The notes beneath the pieces are model-generated. The model searched no databases and was not told the origin of the DNA. It was given only the letters and a program-made list of their open reading frames with translations. Shown here in pieces: positions 1 through 8,098 of a stretch of 29,034 nt of DNA (the first letter of the stretch is position 1; each line of letters begins with the position of its first letter). The stretch covers positions 1 through 29,034 of IMG/VR virus record IMGVR_UViG_3300008113_005150; one strand, given 5' to 3'. The translations under genes and the position numbers were made by a program. Source of the stretch: a virus.

Positions 1-399
1 ACAGGTGGCATGGCAGTCAAGTTCTTTTCTTCCACTGTCATTAAGCTCTGGTCGTCTGAGGCTGAAGCGAATGCTATTAAGGCTGGCGTTAAAGTTGGCG
101 ACAAAATCATTGAGCAAAGAGTCGGACGGCCAGTTAACTGGATTATTGATTACAACAAACTCGGCCCCCCAAATCTATCGGGACAATACGACTTTTACTA
201 CCAAGGGGAAACTCTTGGTGTAGATAGCGTTGGAGAAACCCTAGATGTTGCAGAGATGTGTGGCATTGTAGAAAAGGGTGGCGCTTGGTATACAGTAGAT
301 GGAGAAAGATTACAGGGACGTGCCAAGGCAGTGCAGTACCTTAAAGACAATCCAGAGGTTGTAGAAAAGATTAGAGAGGCAATCGATGCCAAATATTAA
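1..399 (+). CDS. recA: RecA recombinase, C-terminal part (5' end outside window)
   Basis: Frame 1 is open from the window edge and reads TGGMAVKFFSS, matching the RecA core segment TTTGGNALKFYAS, then the RecA C-terminal region (VGDKIIEQRVGRPVNW, EMCGIVEKGGAWYTVDGERL, AVQYLKDNPEVVEKI). An ATG at 10 is therefore internal, not the start. RecA is the ATP-dependent strand-exchange protein of homologous recombination and SOS. The Walker A/B core lies outside the window, so activity cannot be judged. The stop overlaps the next gene by 14 nt, and the genes that follow (PD-(D/E)XK protein, RecB-like exonuclease, RuvC) make a recombination operon. Confidence 0.93.
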   Translation, partial: TGGMAVKFFSSTVIKLWSSEAEANAIKAGVKVGDKIIEQRVGRPVNWIIDYNKLGPPNLSGQYDFYYQGETLGVDSVGETLDVAEMCGIVEKGGAWYTVDGERLQGRAKAVQYLKDNPEVVEKIREAIDAKY

Positions 400-574
400 T
401 GAGTTTTTTCATAAGCCAGAAAAGTTGGGCAAACCAGAGCTTCAAAGAATGACTGGCATGAAGCCATGCTCTAAATGTGACAAGGATGCAGATGAAGGAT
501 TTTGGGATCCAACAACATTTCAATTGACATGGACCTGCCCAGACGGTCATGTTACTCAACACAAGGTGGGCTAA
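386..574 (+). CDS. small zinc-ribbon-like protein
   Basis: 62 residues beginning inside the end of recA and ending at an ATGA-style junction with the next gene. A CSKC pair at residues 28-31, followed by C50 and H55/H59 (TCPDGHVTQH), could bind one zinc. No enzyme family is recognised. Its place between recA and a nuclease-like gene suggests an accessory role in DNA recombination, but that is only context. Confidence 0.7.
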   Translation: MPNINEFFHKPEKLGKPELQRMTGMKPCSKCDKDADEGFWDPTTFQLTWTCPDGHVTQHKVG

Positions 575-882
575 TGTCAGAAAGATCTGAGGTTAAAAGA
601 GACGGTGCTAAGGCACAAAAGAATTCTGGCAGGGGAGATTATCAAAAAGGCGATGCTCAATGGTGGTCTTTTGTTGTAGACTATAAAGAGGCTTCAAAAA
701 GCTTTACTTTAAACAAAGATGTTTGGGCTAAGATATGCACAGACACATTTAGGGTAAATAGAAATATGCATCCCTGTTTAAAAATTATTATTGGTGAAGA
801 AGCAAAGGTAAGATTAGGTATTATAGAATGGTCTAGGCTAGAAGAGCTAGTTGAGTTCTGGGAAGAGAATCATATTAAATGA
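574..882 (+). CDS. PD-(D/E)XK-like protein, possible Holliday junction resolvase
   Basis: 102 residues. I chose the ATG at 574 because it overlaps the upstream stop in an ATGA junction; the same frame is open further upstream without a sensible start. After a basic N-terminus (KNSGRGDYQKGDA, residues about 17-29) comes FVVDYKEASKSF, giving a G-D...D-x-K arrangement like the core of small archaeal-type resolvases and other PD-(D/E)XK nucleases, followed by strand segments LKIIIG and VRLGIIEW. The match is by motif only. Neighbouring recA, RecB-like and RuvC genes support a recombination role. It could instead be an unrelated DNA-binding protein. Confidence 0.6.
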   Translation: MSERSEVKRDGAKAQKNSGRGDYQKGDAQWWSFVVDYKEASKSFTLNKDVWAKICTDTFRVNRNMHPCLKIIIGEEAKVRLGIIEWSRLEELVEFWEENHIK

Positions 883-977
883 TAGCATTTCTATTTGGAT
901 TACTTATCGGGTTTATTGTTGGATACCCACTAGGACTTTGGGCAATTGACTACACAAGGAGACACAATGACAGATAA
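879..977 (+). CDS. 32-residue single-span membrane peptide
   Basis: ATG at 879 overlaps the upstream stop (ATGA) and the peptide ends inside the next gene. Residues 2-22 (IAFLFGLLIGFIVGYPLGLW) form one hydrophobic helix with a small-residue GxxxG-like face, followed by a polar basic tail (DYTRRHNDR). The reading-frame overlap on both sides is the pattern of a real operon gene. The tail also carries the Shine-Dalgarno of the next gene. Function unknown. Confidence 0.5.
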   Translation: MIAFLFGLLIGFIVGYPLGLWAIDYTRRHNDR

Positions 978-1302
978 AAATACTCTTGAGCTAATTAGTG
1001 ATATCACAGAATTTAATGATCTTCATGAGTACATGAAAGACGAACACCTTGATAGAGCGATGGGAATTGTTATTAAGATGCTAATGACCCCAGATGTTCC
1101 CGCTGCAAAAGCTCCACAATTAATTATAGAGCTACAGGCAATGTCTGCTAAGTTTGGTATGCTTGCTGCATACTATACTACTGTAGGCAAAGATAAGGCT
1201 GGTAGTGTAAACAACAACAAAAAGAATGTATATTATTCGGTAAAGGAGTCAATCGATAAACTTGTGGATGCCCTCAAGTATATTGTAAGATATAATGGCT
1301 AG
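967..1302 (+). CDS. conserved phage-type hypothetical protein before the RecB-like exonuclease
   Basis: 111 residues, mostly helical. The ATG at 967 is preceded by AAGGAG (956-961) at good spacing, so it is preferred over the TTG at 946. The segment from about residue 45 to 75 (MTPDVPAAKAPQLIIELQAMSAKFGMLAAYY) is a helix pair, and the C-terminus (SVKESIDKLVDALKYIVRYNG) another. It overlaps the exonuclease start by 8 nt, so the two are probably translated together. It may be a partner of the exonuclease; no family recognised. Confidence 0.75.
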   Translation: MTDKNTLELISDITEFNDLHEYMKDEHLDRAMGIVIKMLMTPDVPAAKAPQLIIELQAMSAKFGMLAAYYTTVGKDKAGSVNNNKKNVYYSVKESIDKLVDALKYIVRYNG

Positions 1303-2080
1303 AGATATTGTAAAAAATTTAAAGTTTAAGAAGTACGAAGGCAAGTTTGATCCAAAAGAATTTGCAAGTCTTCTTGATGAGTCATATCTGTCTACTAAAC
1401 GTGGTGATGGAGATATGACTAAGTATTCTTTTAGCCCAAGTAGTTTTGGATACGGACACGGTAACTGCCCTAGGTATTGGTACATGGCATTTAATGGTGC
1501 TTATTTTATTGATAATAACGATGCACAAGCTGTAGCAAACATGGCCCAAGGAACTCAAGCTCACGAAAGATTGCAGGGTTTGATTAGCAAGATGGGTGGA
1601 AAAACAAAATCAGTAACTACCGAATTAGAAATTAAAAATGAATATCCTCCTATTAGAGGCTTCATCGACTTAGTAATTGACTGGGACGGAGAAGAGGTTA
1701 TTGGAGAAATTAAAACAGCTAAGCAAGAAGTTTGGGATAGTAGGCAAGCAGAAATGTCTCCTTCAACAAACCACTTACTTCAGCTACTTACGTATATGAA
1801 ATTAAGAAATGCTAAAGAAGCTTTCTTTCTATATGAAAACAAAAATACACAAGAGCTTTTAATTATGCCTATTCAGATGACAGATAAGAACCAAGACATT
1901 ATTGACAACCTGTTCTTATGGCTATCAGAAGTTTATGATAACTTTAAGGATGGCGGTCTTCCAATGAGACCATTTACAAAAACAGCTTATGCCTGTAAGG
2001 GTTGCCCTATTAAGAAAGAATGTTGGGCTGGAGATACTGGAGAAGTACAGATAGAAGCTTACGAGGTTCCTAAGATATGA
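1295..2080 (+). CDS. Cas4/RecB-like PD-(D/E)XK exonuclease with Fe-S cysteines
   Basis: 261 residues. The nuclease motifs are in order: H90 (QAHERL), D125 (GFIDLVIDW), E138-x-K140 (GEIKT) and Q163/Y167 (LLQLLTY). One cysteine before the nuclease core (C58, GNCPRYWY) and three at the C-terminus (C234, C237, C243 in ACKGCPIKKEC) are the spacing used by the Cas4/AddB class for a [4Fe-4S] cluster that staples the domain. Known members are exonucleases that make single-stranded DNA for recombination, which fits RecA and RuvC in the same operon. No cas genes or CRISPR repeats are nearby, so a phage recombination exonuclease is the likelier reading. Confidence 0.9.
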   Translation: MARDIVKNLKFKKYEGKFDPKEFASLLDESYLSTKRGDGDMTKYSFSPSSFGYGHGNCPRYWYMAFNGAYFIDNNDAQAVANMAQGTQAHERLQGLISKMGGKTKSVTTELEIKNEYPPIRGFIDLVIDWDGEEVIGEIKTAKQEVWDSRQAEMSPSTNHLLQLLTYMKLRNAKEAFFLYENKNTQELLIMPIQMTDKNQDIIDNLFLWLSEVYDNFKDGGLPMRPFTKTAYACKGCPIKKECWAGDTGEVQIEAYEVPKI

Positions 2081-2358
2081 TCTGTGGCAACTCAGAATGT
2101 GCAAAGGAATTTGATTCACGTACTCATAACCAAAAGTATTGCTCAGATGAATGTTGCCGTGTTGCCACAAATAAGCGTATTATGGAAAAGTATTATGAAA
2201 AGAAAGCAATACGAAAAGGAAATATTGTAAAGAAGTGTAAGCATTGTAAGTCACCACTTAGCAAGTATCAGATGGAAGATCTTTGCGCCTCATGTATTAA
2301 AAATAGAAATAAAAGAAGTAAAGATAAGTTGCTAAGGATGCTAGATGAAATTGAGTGA
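2077..2358 (+). CDS. double zinc-finger protein
   Basis: 93 residues, starting in an ATGA overlap with the exonuclease stop. Two metal-binding modules are visible: C3/C8 with C22/C26 (ICGNSECAKEFDSRTHNQKYCSDEC split across the first 26 residues) and C54/C57 with C70/C73 (CKHC ... CASC). The N-terminal one resembles the NQKYCS-type zinc finger found in many phage and bacterial small proteins. The intervening stretch is very basic. Nucleic-acid binding is likely by composition; the target is unknown. Confidence 0.75.
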   Translation: MICGNSECAKEFDSRTHNQKYCSDECCRVATNKRIMEKYYEKKAIRKGNIVKKCKHCKSPLSKYQMEDLCASCIKNRNKRSKDKLLRMLDEIE

Positions 2359-2911
2359 TCTTGTTAAGACGAAGGCAAACAGGGTTTTAGGCATAGATGC
2401 TTCTACAAACTCTGTTGCATTTTGTCTTATGGAAAACAATACTCCAATCAAGTGGGGCAAAGTAGAGTTCAAAGGCGCAGACATATACGAAAAAATTTAC
2501 GATGCAAAAGTAAAAGTACATGCAATGTTAGATGAATTAAAGAGTGATTATATTGTTATTGAAGGAGCAGTACTTGTCAGATCCCCAGATGCTGTGATAA
2601 AATTGTCTTATGTCTATGGAGTTGTTATTGCTGAGCTTATGTCTACTGGTGCTAAGGTTATTACAATTAGCCCTACCGCATGGCAGGCGCACATTGGCAA
2701 CAAAAATCCGACGAAAGATGAGAAGTCTGCAATAAGATTAAAGAACCCTGGGTATGCAGAGTCTTGGTATAAAAATCAATTAAGAAATATGCGTAAACAA
2801 AGAACTGTAGATTACTTTAATAAAAAGTACAATCTTATCCTAGATGATTTTGATGTAGCAGATGCATTTGGTATTGCACATTATTCTAATACGGTGTTGA
2901 CTGAACGATGA
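2345..2911 (+). CDS. ruvC: RuvC-like Holliday junction resolvase
   Basis: 188 residues. RNase H-fold catalytic acids are visible: D18 (VLGIDASTNS), E73 (YIVIEGAV) and the C-terminal DxxDAxG pair D170/D173 (DFDVADAFGIA). RuvC-family enzymes nick four-way DNA junctions symmetrically; phages use them to resolve recombination and debranch DNA before packaging. The central insertion KNPGYAESWYKNQLRNMRKQ is basic and may contact DNA. The start overlaps the previous gene by 14 nt and the stop overlaps the next start (ATGA). No RuvA or RuvB is present in the window. Confidence 0.9.
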   Translation: MKLSDLVKTKANRVLGIDASTNSVAFCLMENNTPIKWGKVEFKGADIYEKIYDAKVKVHAMLDELKSDYIVIEGAVLVRSPDAVIKLSYVYGVVIAELMSTGAKVITISPTAWQAHIGNKNPTKDEKSAIRLKNPGYAESWYKNQLRNMRKQRTVDYFNKKYNLILDDFDVADAFGIAHYSNTVLTER

Positions 2912-3054
2912 AGTTATATCAAAGCAAAGATTGGCTGTACAGAAGATATGTTGTACAAAAGAAAACTATTACAGAAATAGGCAAGGAATGCAATGTCTCT
3001 GCTATGACCATACAGAGGTACCTAGAGAAGTTTGGGCTAATTAAAAAAAGATGA
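2908..3054 (+). CDS. 48-residue helix-turn-helix DNA-binding protein
   Basis: ATG at 2908 and stop at 3052-3054 make ATGA overlaps on both sides. The whole protein is one homeodomain-like HTH: WLYRRYVVQKKTITEIGKE, then CNVSAMTIQRYLEKFGL as turn and recognition helix, with a basic end (KKR). Such single-domain HTH proteins are frequent in phages and resemble resolvase/transposase C-terminal HTHs. Target and role are unknown; it could be a local regulator or a subunit that guides a neighbouring enzyme. Confidence 0.7.
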   Translation: MKLYQSKDWLYRRYVVQKKTITEIGKECNVSAMTIQRYLEKFGLIKKR

Positions 3055-3608
3055 AGATTTATGAAGGAAGTTTTAGTCAGGCAGGACAAGAGTCATTTGT
3101 CTTAAATACTTTAAATGAAAAAAGAAATGGCGTATATGTAGAAATAGGAGCCATGCATTCAAAAAAAATTAGTAACACATACTTGCTAGAAACACAGTAT
3201 GGCTGGACTGGCGTAGGACTAGAGATTGTTAAAGCAAGATCAGAAGAGTACAATGCAAACAGGTCTAATCCATGTTTAAATGTTGATGGAACAAACTTTG
3301 ACTACCTTGATTATTTTGAAAAAAATAATTTTCCTAAAACAATAGATTATCTACAGATTGACATTGATCCAGCATTTCAATCTTTAAAAGCTCTTAAGTC
3401 TTTACCGCTAGACAAATACAGATTTTCAGTTATAACATTTGAGCATGACTTATATGTTGATCGCAAAAACATTTATATTAAAAAAGAAGCAAATAGAATA
3501 CTGTCAAAGTTTAATTATGTTCTTGCTGTAGATAATGTTACTTGTGAAAATGCAATATTTGAGGACTGGTACGTAGATGCAGAACTATATAGTAAATTGG
3601 AGAGATAA
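3051..3608 (+). CDS. FkbM-family methyltransferase
   Basis: 185 residues. The N-terminus SQAGQESFVLNTLNEKRNG then VYVEIGAMHSKKISNTYLLE (E31-I-G, SAM motif I) and GWTGVGLEI (57-60, acidic motif II) are the FkbM/Methyltransf_21 signature. YLQIDIDP follows at about residue 115-122. FkbM-type enzymes O-methylate sugars and polyketides and are common in polysaccharide clusters. It is followed with a 1-nt overlap by a second methyltransferase and stands upstream of the glycosyltransferase block, so glycan methylation is the reasonable role (inference). Confidence 0.82.
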   Translation: MKIYEGSFSQAGQESFVLNTLNEKRNGVYVEIGAMHSKKISNTYLLETQYGWTGVGLEIVKARSEEYNANRSNPCLNVDGTNFDYLDYFEKNNFPKTIDYLQIDIDPAFQSLKALKSLPLDKYRFSVITFEHDLYVDRKNIYIKKEANRILSKFNYVLAVDNVTCENAIFEDWYVDAELYSKLER

Positions 3609-4156
3609 TGGCTAAAGATCTTTGGCTAAGCGCTACAAAAGAAACAGCAGGCGATTTAATTTTAACAGGATATACAGGAGAGCTAAAAGATATGCCTGTA
3701 TATGATGAAGTTATAGAATTATGTAAAGGCGGAAAGAAAGCTTTAGATTTTGGATGTGGGGTAGGAAGAAATTCTTTTGCTTTATCTAAAAACTATAATC
3801 ATGTAATTGGATATGATTTGCCAAACATGATTGACTTAGTCCCAGATTCTAATAAGCCAGACAACGTAGACTACACCTCAGACTGGGGTTCATTAAAAGA
3901 TTTAAGGTTTGATCTTATTTTAGCAAGCCTAGTCTTACAGCATATTGAAGATCAAGAATTAAATAATTATTTACATGATATATCATTAATGACTGATAGA
4001 TTAGTTCTTCATAGCAGAACTTGGATTGATCATTCTAATAGTTTGGTCTTGCCAATTGTTGAGAAATATTTTATAATAGACCAAATTGATTATACAAAAG
4101 ACCCTAACAATCCAACACATGATCACTTTATTGGATCATTTAAAAAGAAAGGCTAG
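3608..4156 (+). CDS. class I SAM-dependent methyltransferase
   Basis: 182 residues. Motif I is ALDFGCGVGRNS (residues 45-56), motif II acidic residue D69 or nearby (VIGYDLPNM), and motif IV/post is FDLILASLVLQHIED, all typical of the Methyltransf_11/25 Rossmann fold. The substrate cannot be read from sequence. It shares a junction with the FkbM gene, which suggests the two modify the same type of molecule, probably a sugar or surface glycan; a role in nucleotide modification with the next gene is an alternative. Confidence 0.82.
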   Translation: MAKDLWLSATKETAGDLILTGYTGELKDMPVYDEVIELCKGGKKALDFGCGVGRNSFALSKNYNHVIGYDLPNMIDLVPDSNKPDNVDYTSDWGSLKDLRFDLILASLVLQHIEDQELNNYLHDISLMTDRLVLHSRTWIDHSNSLVLPIVEKYFIIDQIDYTKDPNNPTHDHFIGSFKKKG

Positions 4157-4158
4157 AT

Positions 4159-4482
4159 ATGTCAGAGCCAGTTTTCCCAGACGTAAAAGAATTTAGGTGT
4201 CAAGACTTATATTTGCATTCAGTTTCTGCCCCTTCAGGTAAGAAAATATTTGACTCATGTCATGAAATAGCAAAGATGTTAATTGATAAGAATATCTCAT
4301 ACGGAGATTCTGCTTTAGCCCCTGTTAGAATTTTTAGTAAGGCGGATCCTAAAGAGCAACTATATGTTCGAATTGATGACAAGCTCAGCAGACTCATGAA
4401 GGGTACAGATTACGTAGGAGATAACGATATTGATGATTTAATTGGATACCTAATTTTACTGAAAATAGCCAAGTCCAGTTGA
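4159..4482 (+). CDS. nucleotide-modification-associated domain 1-like protein
   Basis: 107 residues. The stretch CHEIAKMLIDKNISYGDSAL, PVRIFSKADPKEQLYVRIDDKLSRL and DDLIGYLILLKIA matches the phage family described as nucleotide modification associated domain 1 (DUF1599), seen here from memory of its K-x-x-x-YGDSAL and R-I-D-D-K-L-S-R motifs. The conserved acidic helices resemble all-alpha NTP pyrophosphatases, but no reaction is established for this family as far as I know. The stop codon lies inside the inverted repeat of the terminase promoter. Confidence 0.7.
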   Translation: MSEPVFPDVKEFRCQDLYLHSVSAPSGKKIFDSCHEIAKMLIDKNISYGDSALAPVRIFSKADPKEQLYVRIDDKLSRLMKGTDYVGDNDIDDLIGYLILLKIAKSS

Positions 4483-4515
4483 TGTTTTAGTCAACTAAGA
4501 TGGTATAATGGATAT
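4477..4515 (+). promoter_or_regulatory. leaderless promoter of the terminase genes with inverted repeat
   Basis: Extended -10 TGG-TATAAT, with the hexamer at 4504-4509; exactly 6 nt later is the ATG at 4516, so the mRNA should begin at the start codon. A weak -35 TTGATG lies at 4479-4484 (19 nt spacing). A perfect inverted repeat AGTTGA-N8-TCAACT (4477-4496) covers the -35 region and is a plausible operator. Confidence 0.72.
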
Positions 4516-5055
4516 ATGGAATTAGAATTAGCTGATCATTATGATCGCATGAATAGAGTCGTTGAGGAATTACTCAAGGGCAATTCAGCAACTCAAATTG
4601 CCTCTTTAACGGGCTTTAAAAGAGCAGAGGTTATAAGTTATATAGACGAGTGGAAAGAGGTCGTTAGAAACGATTCTACGACTCGTGATAGAGCAAAAGA
4701 AGCTGTGTCAGGTGCAGACCAACACTATGCTATGCTCATCAAAGAAGCATGGAAGACGGTAGAAGATGCAGATCAAGCAGGTCAACTTAATGTAAAGGCA
4801 ACTGCTTTAAAGCTTATTGCTGATATTGAGGGCAAAAGAATTGGTATGCTGCAAGAGGTCGGGCTCCTAGACAATGCAGAGTTAGCCACACAAATAGCAG
4901 ACACAGAACGTAAGCAAGATATTTTAGTAAAGATTTTAAAAGAAGTAACTGCGGTGTGTCCAAAGTGCAAGTTGGATGTTGCAAAAAGGCTTTCACAGAT
5001 TACAGGAGTTGTAGAGCCAGTTATATTAGATCCAGAGGAAGCTCGTGGATCTTAA
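4516..5055 (+). CDS. terS: terminase small subunit (probable)
   Basis: 179 residues. An N-terminal HTH (VVEELLKGNSATQIASLTGFKRAEVISYIDEW, about residues 13-46) would bind the packaging site; the middle is a long helical region suited to ring oligomerisation; a CPKC pair lies near the C-terminus. It directly precedes and overlaps the large subunit by 11 nt, which is the usual order. Family similarity of small terminases is weak, so the call rests on the HTH plus helical layout and position. Predicted to be translated from a leaderless mRNA (no Shine-Dalgarno upstream). Confidence 0.75.
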   Translation: MELELADHYDRMNRVVEELLKGNSATQIASLTGFKRAEVISYIDEWKEVVRNDSTTRDRAKEAVSGADQHYAMLIKEAWKTVEDADQAGQLNVKATALKLIADIEGKRIGMLQEVGLLDNAELATQIADTERKQDILVKILKEVTAVCPKCKLDVAKRLSQITGVVEPVILDPEEARGS

Positions 5056-6838
5056 CTTTAATGATCTCATAGATATACTAGACGGTGAAGAATTTGAAGA
5101 GCGTCCAGTAGATCTTCGTACATTTGTAACAAGCCCAGATTATCTTGGGTTGCCACCATTGTCTGAATATCAGTATACATTAATTGAAAAATCTTCTCAA
5201 ATTTATAAAGAGTCTACTTTAATTAAATTGTTTGGAGAAGAAGAAGGCAAAAGAATTTTTAAGCAAACCTGTAATGAGGTTATTGCACAGCTTGGAAAAG
5301 GTAGCGGTAAAGATTATTGCTCGACTATCTCAGTTTCCTATATAGTATATTTACTATTGTGCTTAAAGGATCCAGCATCTTATTACGGAAAACCTCCAGG
5401 AGATACAATTGATATCCTTAACATTGCTGTTAACGCACAGCAAGCAAATAATGTTTTCTTTAAAGGATTTAAAACAAGAATTGAAAGAAGTCCATGGTTT
5501 GCTGGAAAGTTTGATCCCAAAGCTTCCGAGGTACGTTTTGACAAGAATGTAAACGTATACTCAGGCCACTCAGAGCGTGAAGCATTTGAGGGATATAACG
5601 TAATTGCTGTAATTCTTGACGAAATTTCTGGCTTTGCTACAGAAAATACAACTGGTCATGACCAAGCAAAGACGGCAGACGCTATATACGATATGTATCG
5701 TGGTTCTGTTGTGTCACGTTTTCCAGAGTACGGTAAAGTAATTTTACTTTCTTTCCCTCGTTTTAAGAATGACCCTATTCAAAAGTTTTATGATTCAGTT
5801 ATTGCAGAAAAAGAAACTGTAATTAGAAGCAAGACATTAAAGATGGACAACGAATTGCCAGACGGAACAGAAGGAAACGAAGTTACTGTCGAGTGGGAAG
5901 AAGACCACATCATATCATACAGCATCCCAAATGTATATGCTTTAAAAAGACCAACATGGGAAATTAATCCTACAAAAACATTGGAAAATTTTAAAGTCGA
6001 GTTTTACAAGAATATGCAGGATGCGCTAGGAAGATTTGCATGCATGCCTCCAGAAGCCGTAGACGCATTCTTTAAATCAAGAGATAAGATAGAAAAAGCT
6101 TTTAATAATATGGCTTTAGCGGTAGACAAATTTGGCAGACTTGAATCCTGGTTTGCACCTGACCCAGACAAAGAATATTTTATACACGTTGACCTTGCAC
6201 AAAAACATGACCACTGTGCTGTTGCTATGGCGCATGTTAACAAGTGGGTTAATGTAAGAGTAACTGATACCTACTCACAGCCAGCCCCAATAGTAGAAGT
6301 AGATGCAGTTAGATACTGGACTCCTACTGCAGATAAGTCTGTTGATTTTACAGAAGTTAAAGACTATATTCTTTCTTTAAGGTCTGCTGGATTTAAAATT
6401 AGAGTATGTACTTTTGACCGATGGAATTCTCACGACATGATGCAACAGCTAAAGCAATACGGCATTAGCACAGAAACTTTATCTGTAGCAAAAAAGCATT
6501 ATGATGATATGGCTATGGTAGTGCTAGAAGAAAGATTAACTGGTCCACACATTCCTTTGCTTATAGACGAACTTTTACAGTTAAGAATCATGAGAGATAG
6601 AGTTGATCACCCAAGAAAAGGTTCTAAGGATCTAGCGGATGCGGTGTGCGGTTCAATCTATAATGCAATTAGTTTGACAAGGCCTGGAAGAACTGATGAA
6701 ATAAAGATTCATACATATGAATCAATGAGTTATGATAATGATTTTGAAACGGATAAAGAAGAAACATTTAATTTAATTAAGGCGCCAAAGATGCCACCAG
6801 ACTTAAAGGAAGCTATGGATAGGATGATGATCATATGA
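5045..6838 (+). CDS. terL: terminase large subunit
   Basis: 597 residues. ATPase: Walker A GKGSGKD (84-90), Walker B VIAVILDE (186-193, D192/E193). C-terminal RNase H-like nuclease: D383 (FIHVDLAQ), D458 (CTFDRWNSH), D529/D532 (KDLADAVCG). This motor pumps DNA into proheads and cuts the concatemer. The start is GTG at 5045, preceded by AGAGGAAG and overlapping the small-subunit stop; this frame has no earlier usable ATG. Unusually, no portal, protease or capsid gene follows; instead a small Cys protein and glycosyltransferases do. Confidence 0.95.
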   Translation: MDLNFNDLIDILDGEEFEERPVDLRTFVTSPDYLGLPPLSEYQYTLIEKSSQIYKESTLIKLFGEEEGKRIFKQTCNEVIAQLGKGSGKDYCSTISVSYIVYLLLCLKDPASYYGKPPGDTIDILNIAVNAQQANNVFFKGFKTRIERSPWFAGKFDPKASEVRFDKNVNVYSGHSEREAFEGYNVIAVILDEISGFATENTTGHDQAKTADAIYDMYRGSVVSRFPEYGKVILLSFPRFKNDPIQKFYDSVIAEKETVIRSKTLKMDNELPDGTEGNEVTVEWEEDHIISYSIPNVYALKRPTWEINPTKTLENFKVEFYKNMQDALGRFACMPPEAVDAFFKSRDKIEKAFNNMALAVDKFGRLESWFAPDPDKEYFIHVDLAQKHDHCAVAMAHVNKWVNVRVTDTYSQPAPIVEVDAVRYWTPTADKSVDFTEVKDYILSLRSAGFKIRVCTFDRWNSHDMMQQLKQYGISTETLSVAKKHYDDMAMVVLEERLTGPHIPLLIDELLQLRIMRDRVDHPRKGSKDLADAVCGSIYNAISLTRPGRTDEIKIHTYESMSYDNDFETDKEETFNLIKAPKMPPDLKEAMDRMMII

Positions 6839-7071
6839 GTACGTATCAAGAACTTGCAAAACAATGTAAATGCTGTGGTAAGCATGTGCCTTTGCCAACT
6901 GTCCTTAAAGAGTTTGAAGGGATAACATTATGTCCTACAACCTTTTCCAACGTCATAGAGTATAAGCGTATGTGGCTTTCTTTAGGGGCAAGACCTTCAG
7001 GTAATGTTAGAAAACATTTTTCCGAATATGTTCAAGAAATAGTGGAGAAGAGCTTTTCTCAAAATGTTTGA
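6835..7071 (+). CDS. small cysteine-containing phage protein
   Basis: 78 residues, starting in an ATGA overlap with the terminase stop and overlapping the next start by 8 nt. The N-terminal CKCCGKHVPLPTVL segment with a later Cys (TLCPTTF) may bind metal. The conserved look of LPTVLKEFEGITLCPTTFSNVIEY suggests a phage protein family often found near terminases, but I cannot name a function. Confidence 0.7.
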   Translation: MSTYQELAKQCKCCGKHVPLPTVLKEFEGITLCPTTFSNVIEYKRMWLSLGARPSGNVRKHFSEYVQEIVEKSFSQNV

Positions 7072-8098
7072 AGCAAAATGTGAAACTATTGAAGAGTTTG
7101 ACTACGATGAAAATTTTAAATACTACAAATATAGTAATTTTAAAAATCATAAAGCAACAGAAAACCCACAATATTTTTCTGGTAAATATTTTGTTATAAC
7201 AAGTCACGGCAGACTATGGCATTCTTTATCAGAAGAATTTGCTCAGTACGAGCTCCTCTCAAAGAAGATACCAGACCTAAAGATATTTTTTATTAATCTA
7301 ACTGAAAATGTACAAGATCCAGTATTGAGTATAGAGGATTTTTGTAAATTAGCTGTGCCGTCTTCCCCTAATAGACAGCTTGCATTTTTTAAAGATTTGG
7401 TGGCATCTTATATTGGTGAAGATAATTTAAGCACTACTAACATATATAGCGCAGACAACTCAGATTTTGTTTTAGAAGAGTGTTATTTTATTTGTGATAC
7501 TAGAATACTAATTGACCCAGTAGCATATAAACAGCATTCTCTAAAGCCATATTGGGCAGAACAATTTGGAATAAGAGAAGGTAAACGAGTTTACAACCAT
7601 CAGCCATGGTGTAGCAGAGAAAATACAAAAGAAAATCCATATGCAAAATGGTCCCTATATGGCATGAAAATGACCAGAGAAAGATTTTTAGCTATATTAA
7701 AAGAAGATTTTGCTTTGCCCAAAAAGATATACATAGATAGAACAAAAGACTCTGACAGAAAATTTGATAAAGAGTATTTAATTAAAGAATACTTTGTGTC
7801 TAAAGGCTATACACCAATAACGTTAACGGATTACGGATACTTAAAACAATTGTCTTATTTTTATAATGCTAGCGATATTGTTGGAATCTGTGGTACAGGG
7901 ATACTAAACTCTTTTGTTTGTCAGCCAAATACAAATGTAATACAAATTTTTACGGAACCAAAATTAAAAATTAATGAATATAGTTTAGAATATGATAGAG
8001 GGTATACTTACCTTGAAGATATAGCACCAATTAAAGTTAAGTCAATAGACTTAAGGTTGTCTGATGATTTAGAGAGGATACTTATCAATAATGTATGA
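7064..8098 (+). CDS. GT61-like (DUF563) glycosyltransferase, copy 1
   Basis: 344 residues. The N-terminal half carries GRLWHSLSEEFAQYELL; the C-terminal half has the family pattern KKIYIDR (sugar-nucleotide side), GYTPITLTDYGYLKQLSYFY, then DIVGICGTGILNSF (G277-T-G) and NVIQIF. These match glycosyltransferase family 61 / DUF563, where the motif is usually GxHGAGLxN; here the His-Gly is replaced by Cys-Gly-Thr-Gly. GT61 enzymes add pentoses or N-acetylhexosamines to glycans. The next gene is a clear paralogue. All arginine codons I checked here are AGA or CGA. Target could be the virion or the host envelope. Confidence 0.8.
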   Translation: MFEAKCETIEEFDYDENFKYYKYSNFKNHKATENPQYFSGKYFVITSHGRLWHSLSEEFAQYELLSKKIPDLKIFFINLTENVQDPVLSIEDFCKLAVPSSPNRQLAFFKDLVASYIGEDNLSTTNIYSADNSDFVLEECYFICDTRILIDPVAYKQHSLKPYWAEQFGIREGKRVYNHQPWCSRENTKENPYAKWSLYGMKMTRERFLAILKEDFALPKKIYIDRTKDSDRKFDKEYLIKEYFVSKGYTPITLTDYGYLKQLSYFYNASDIVGICGTGILNSFVCQPNTNVIQIFTEPKLKINEYSLEYDRGYTYLEDIAPIKVKSIDLRLSDDLERILINNV

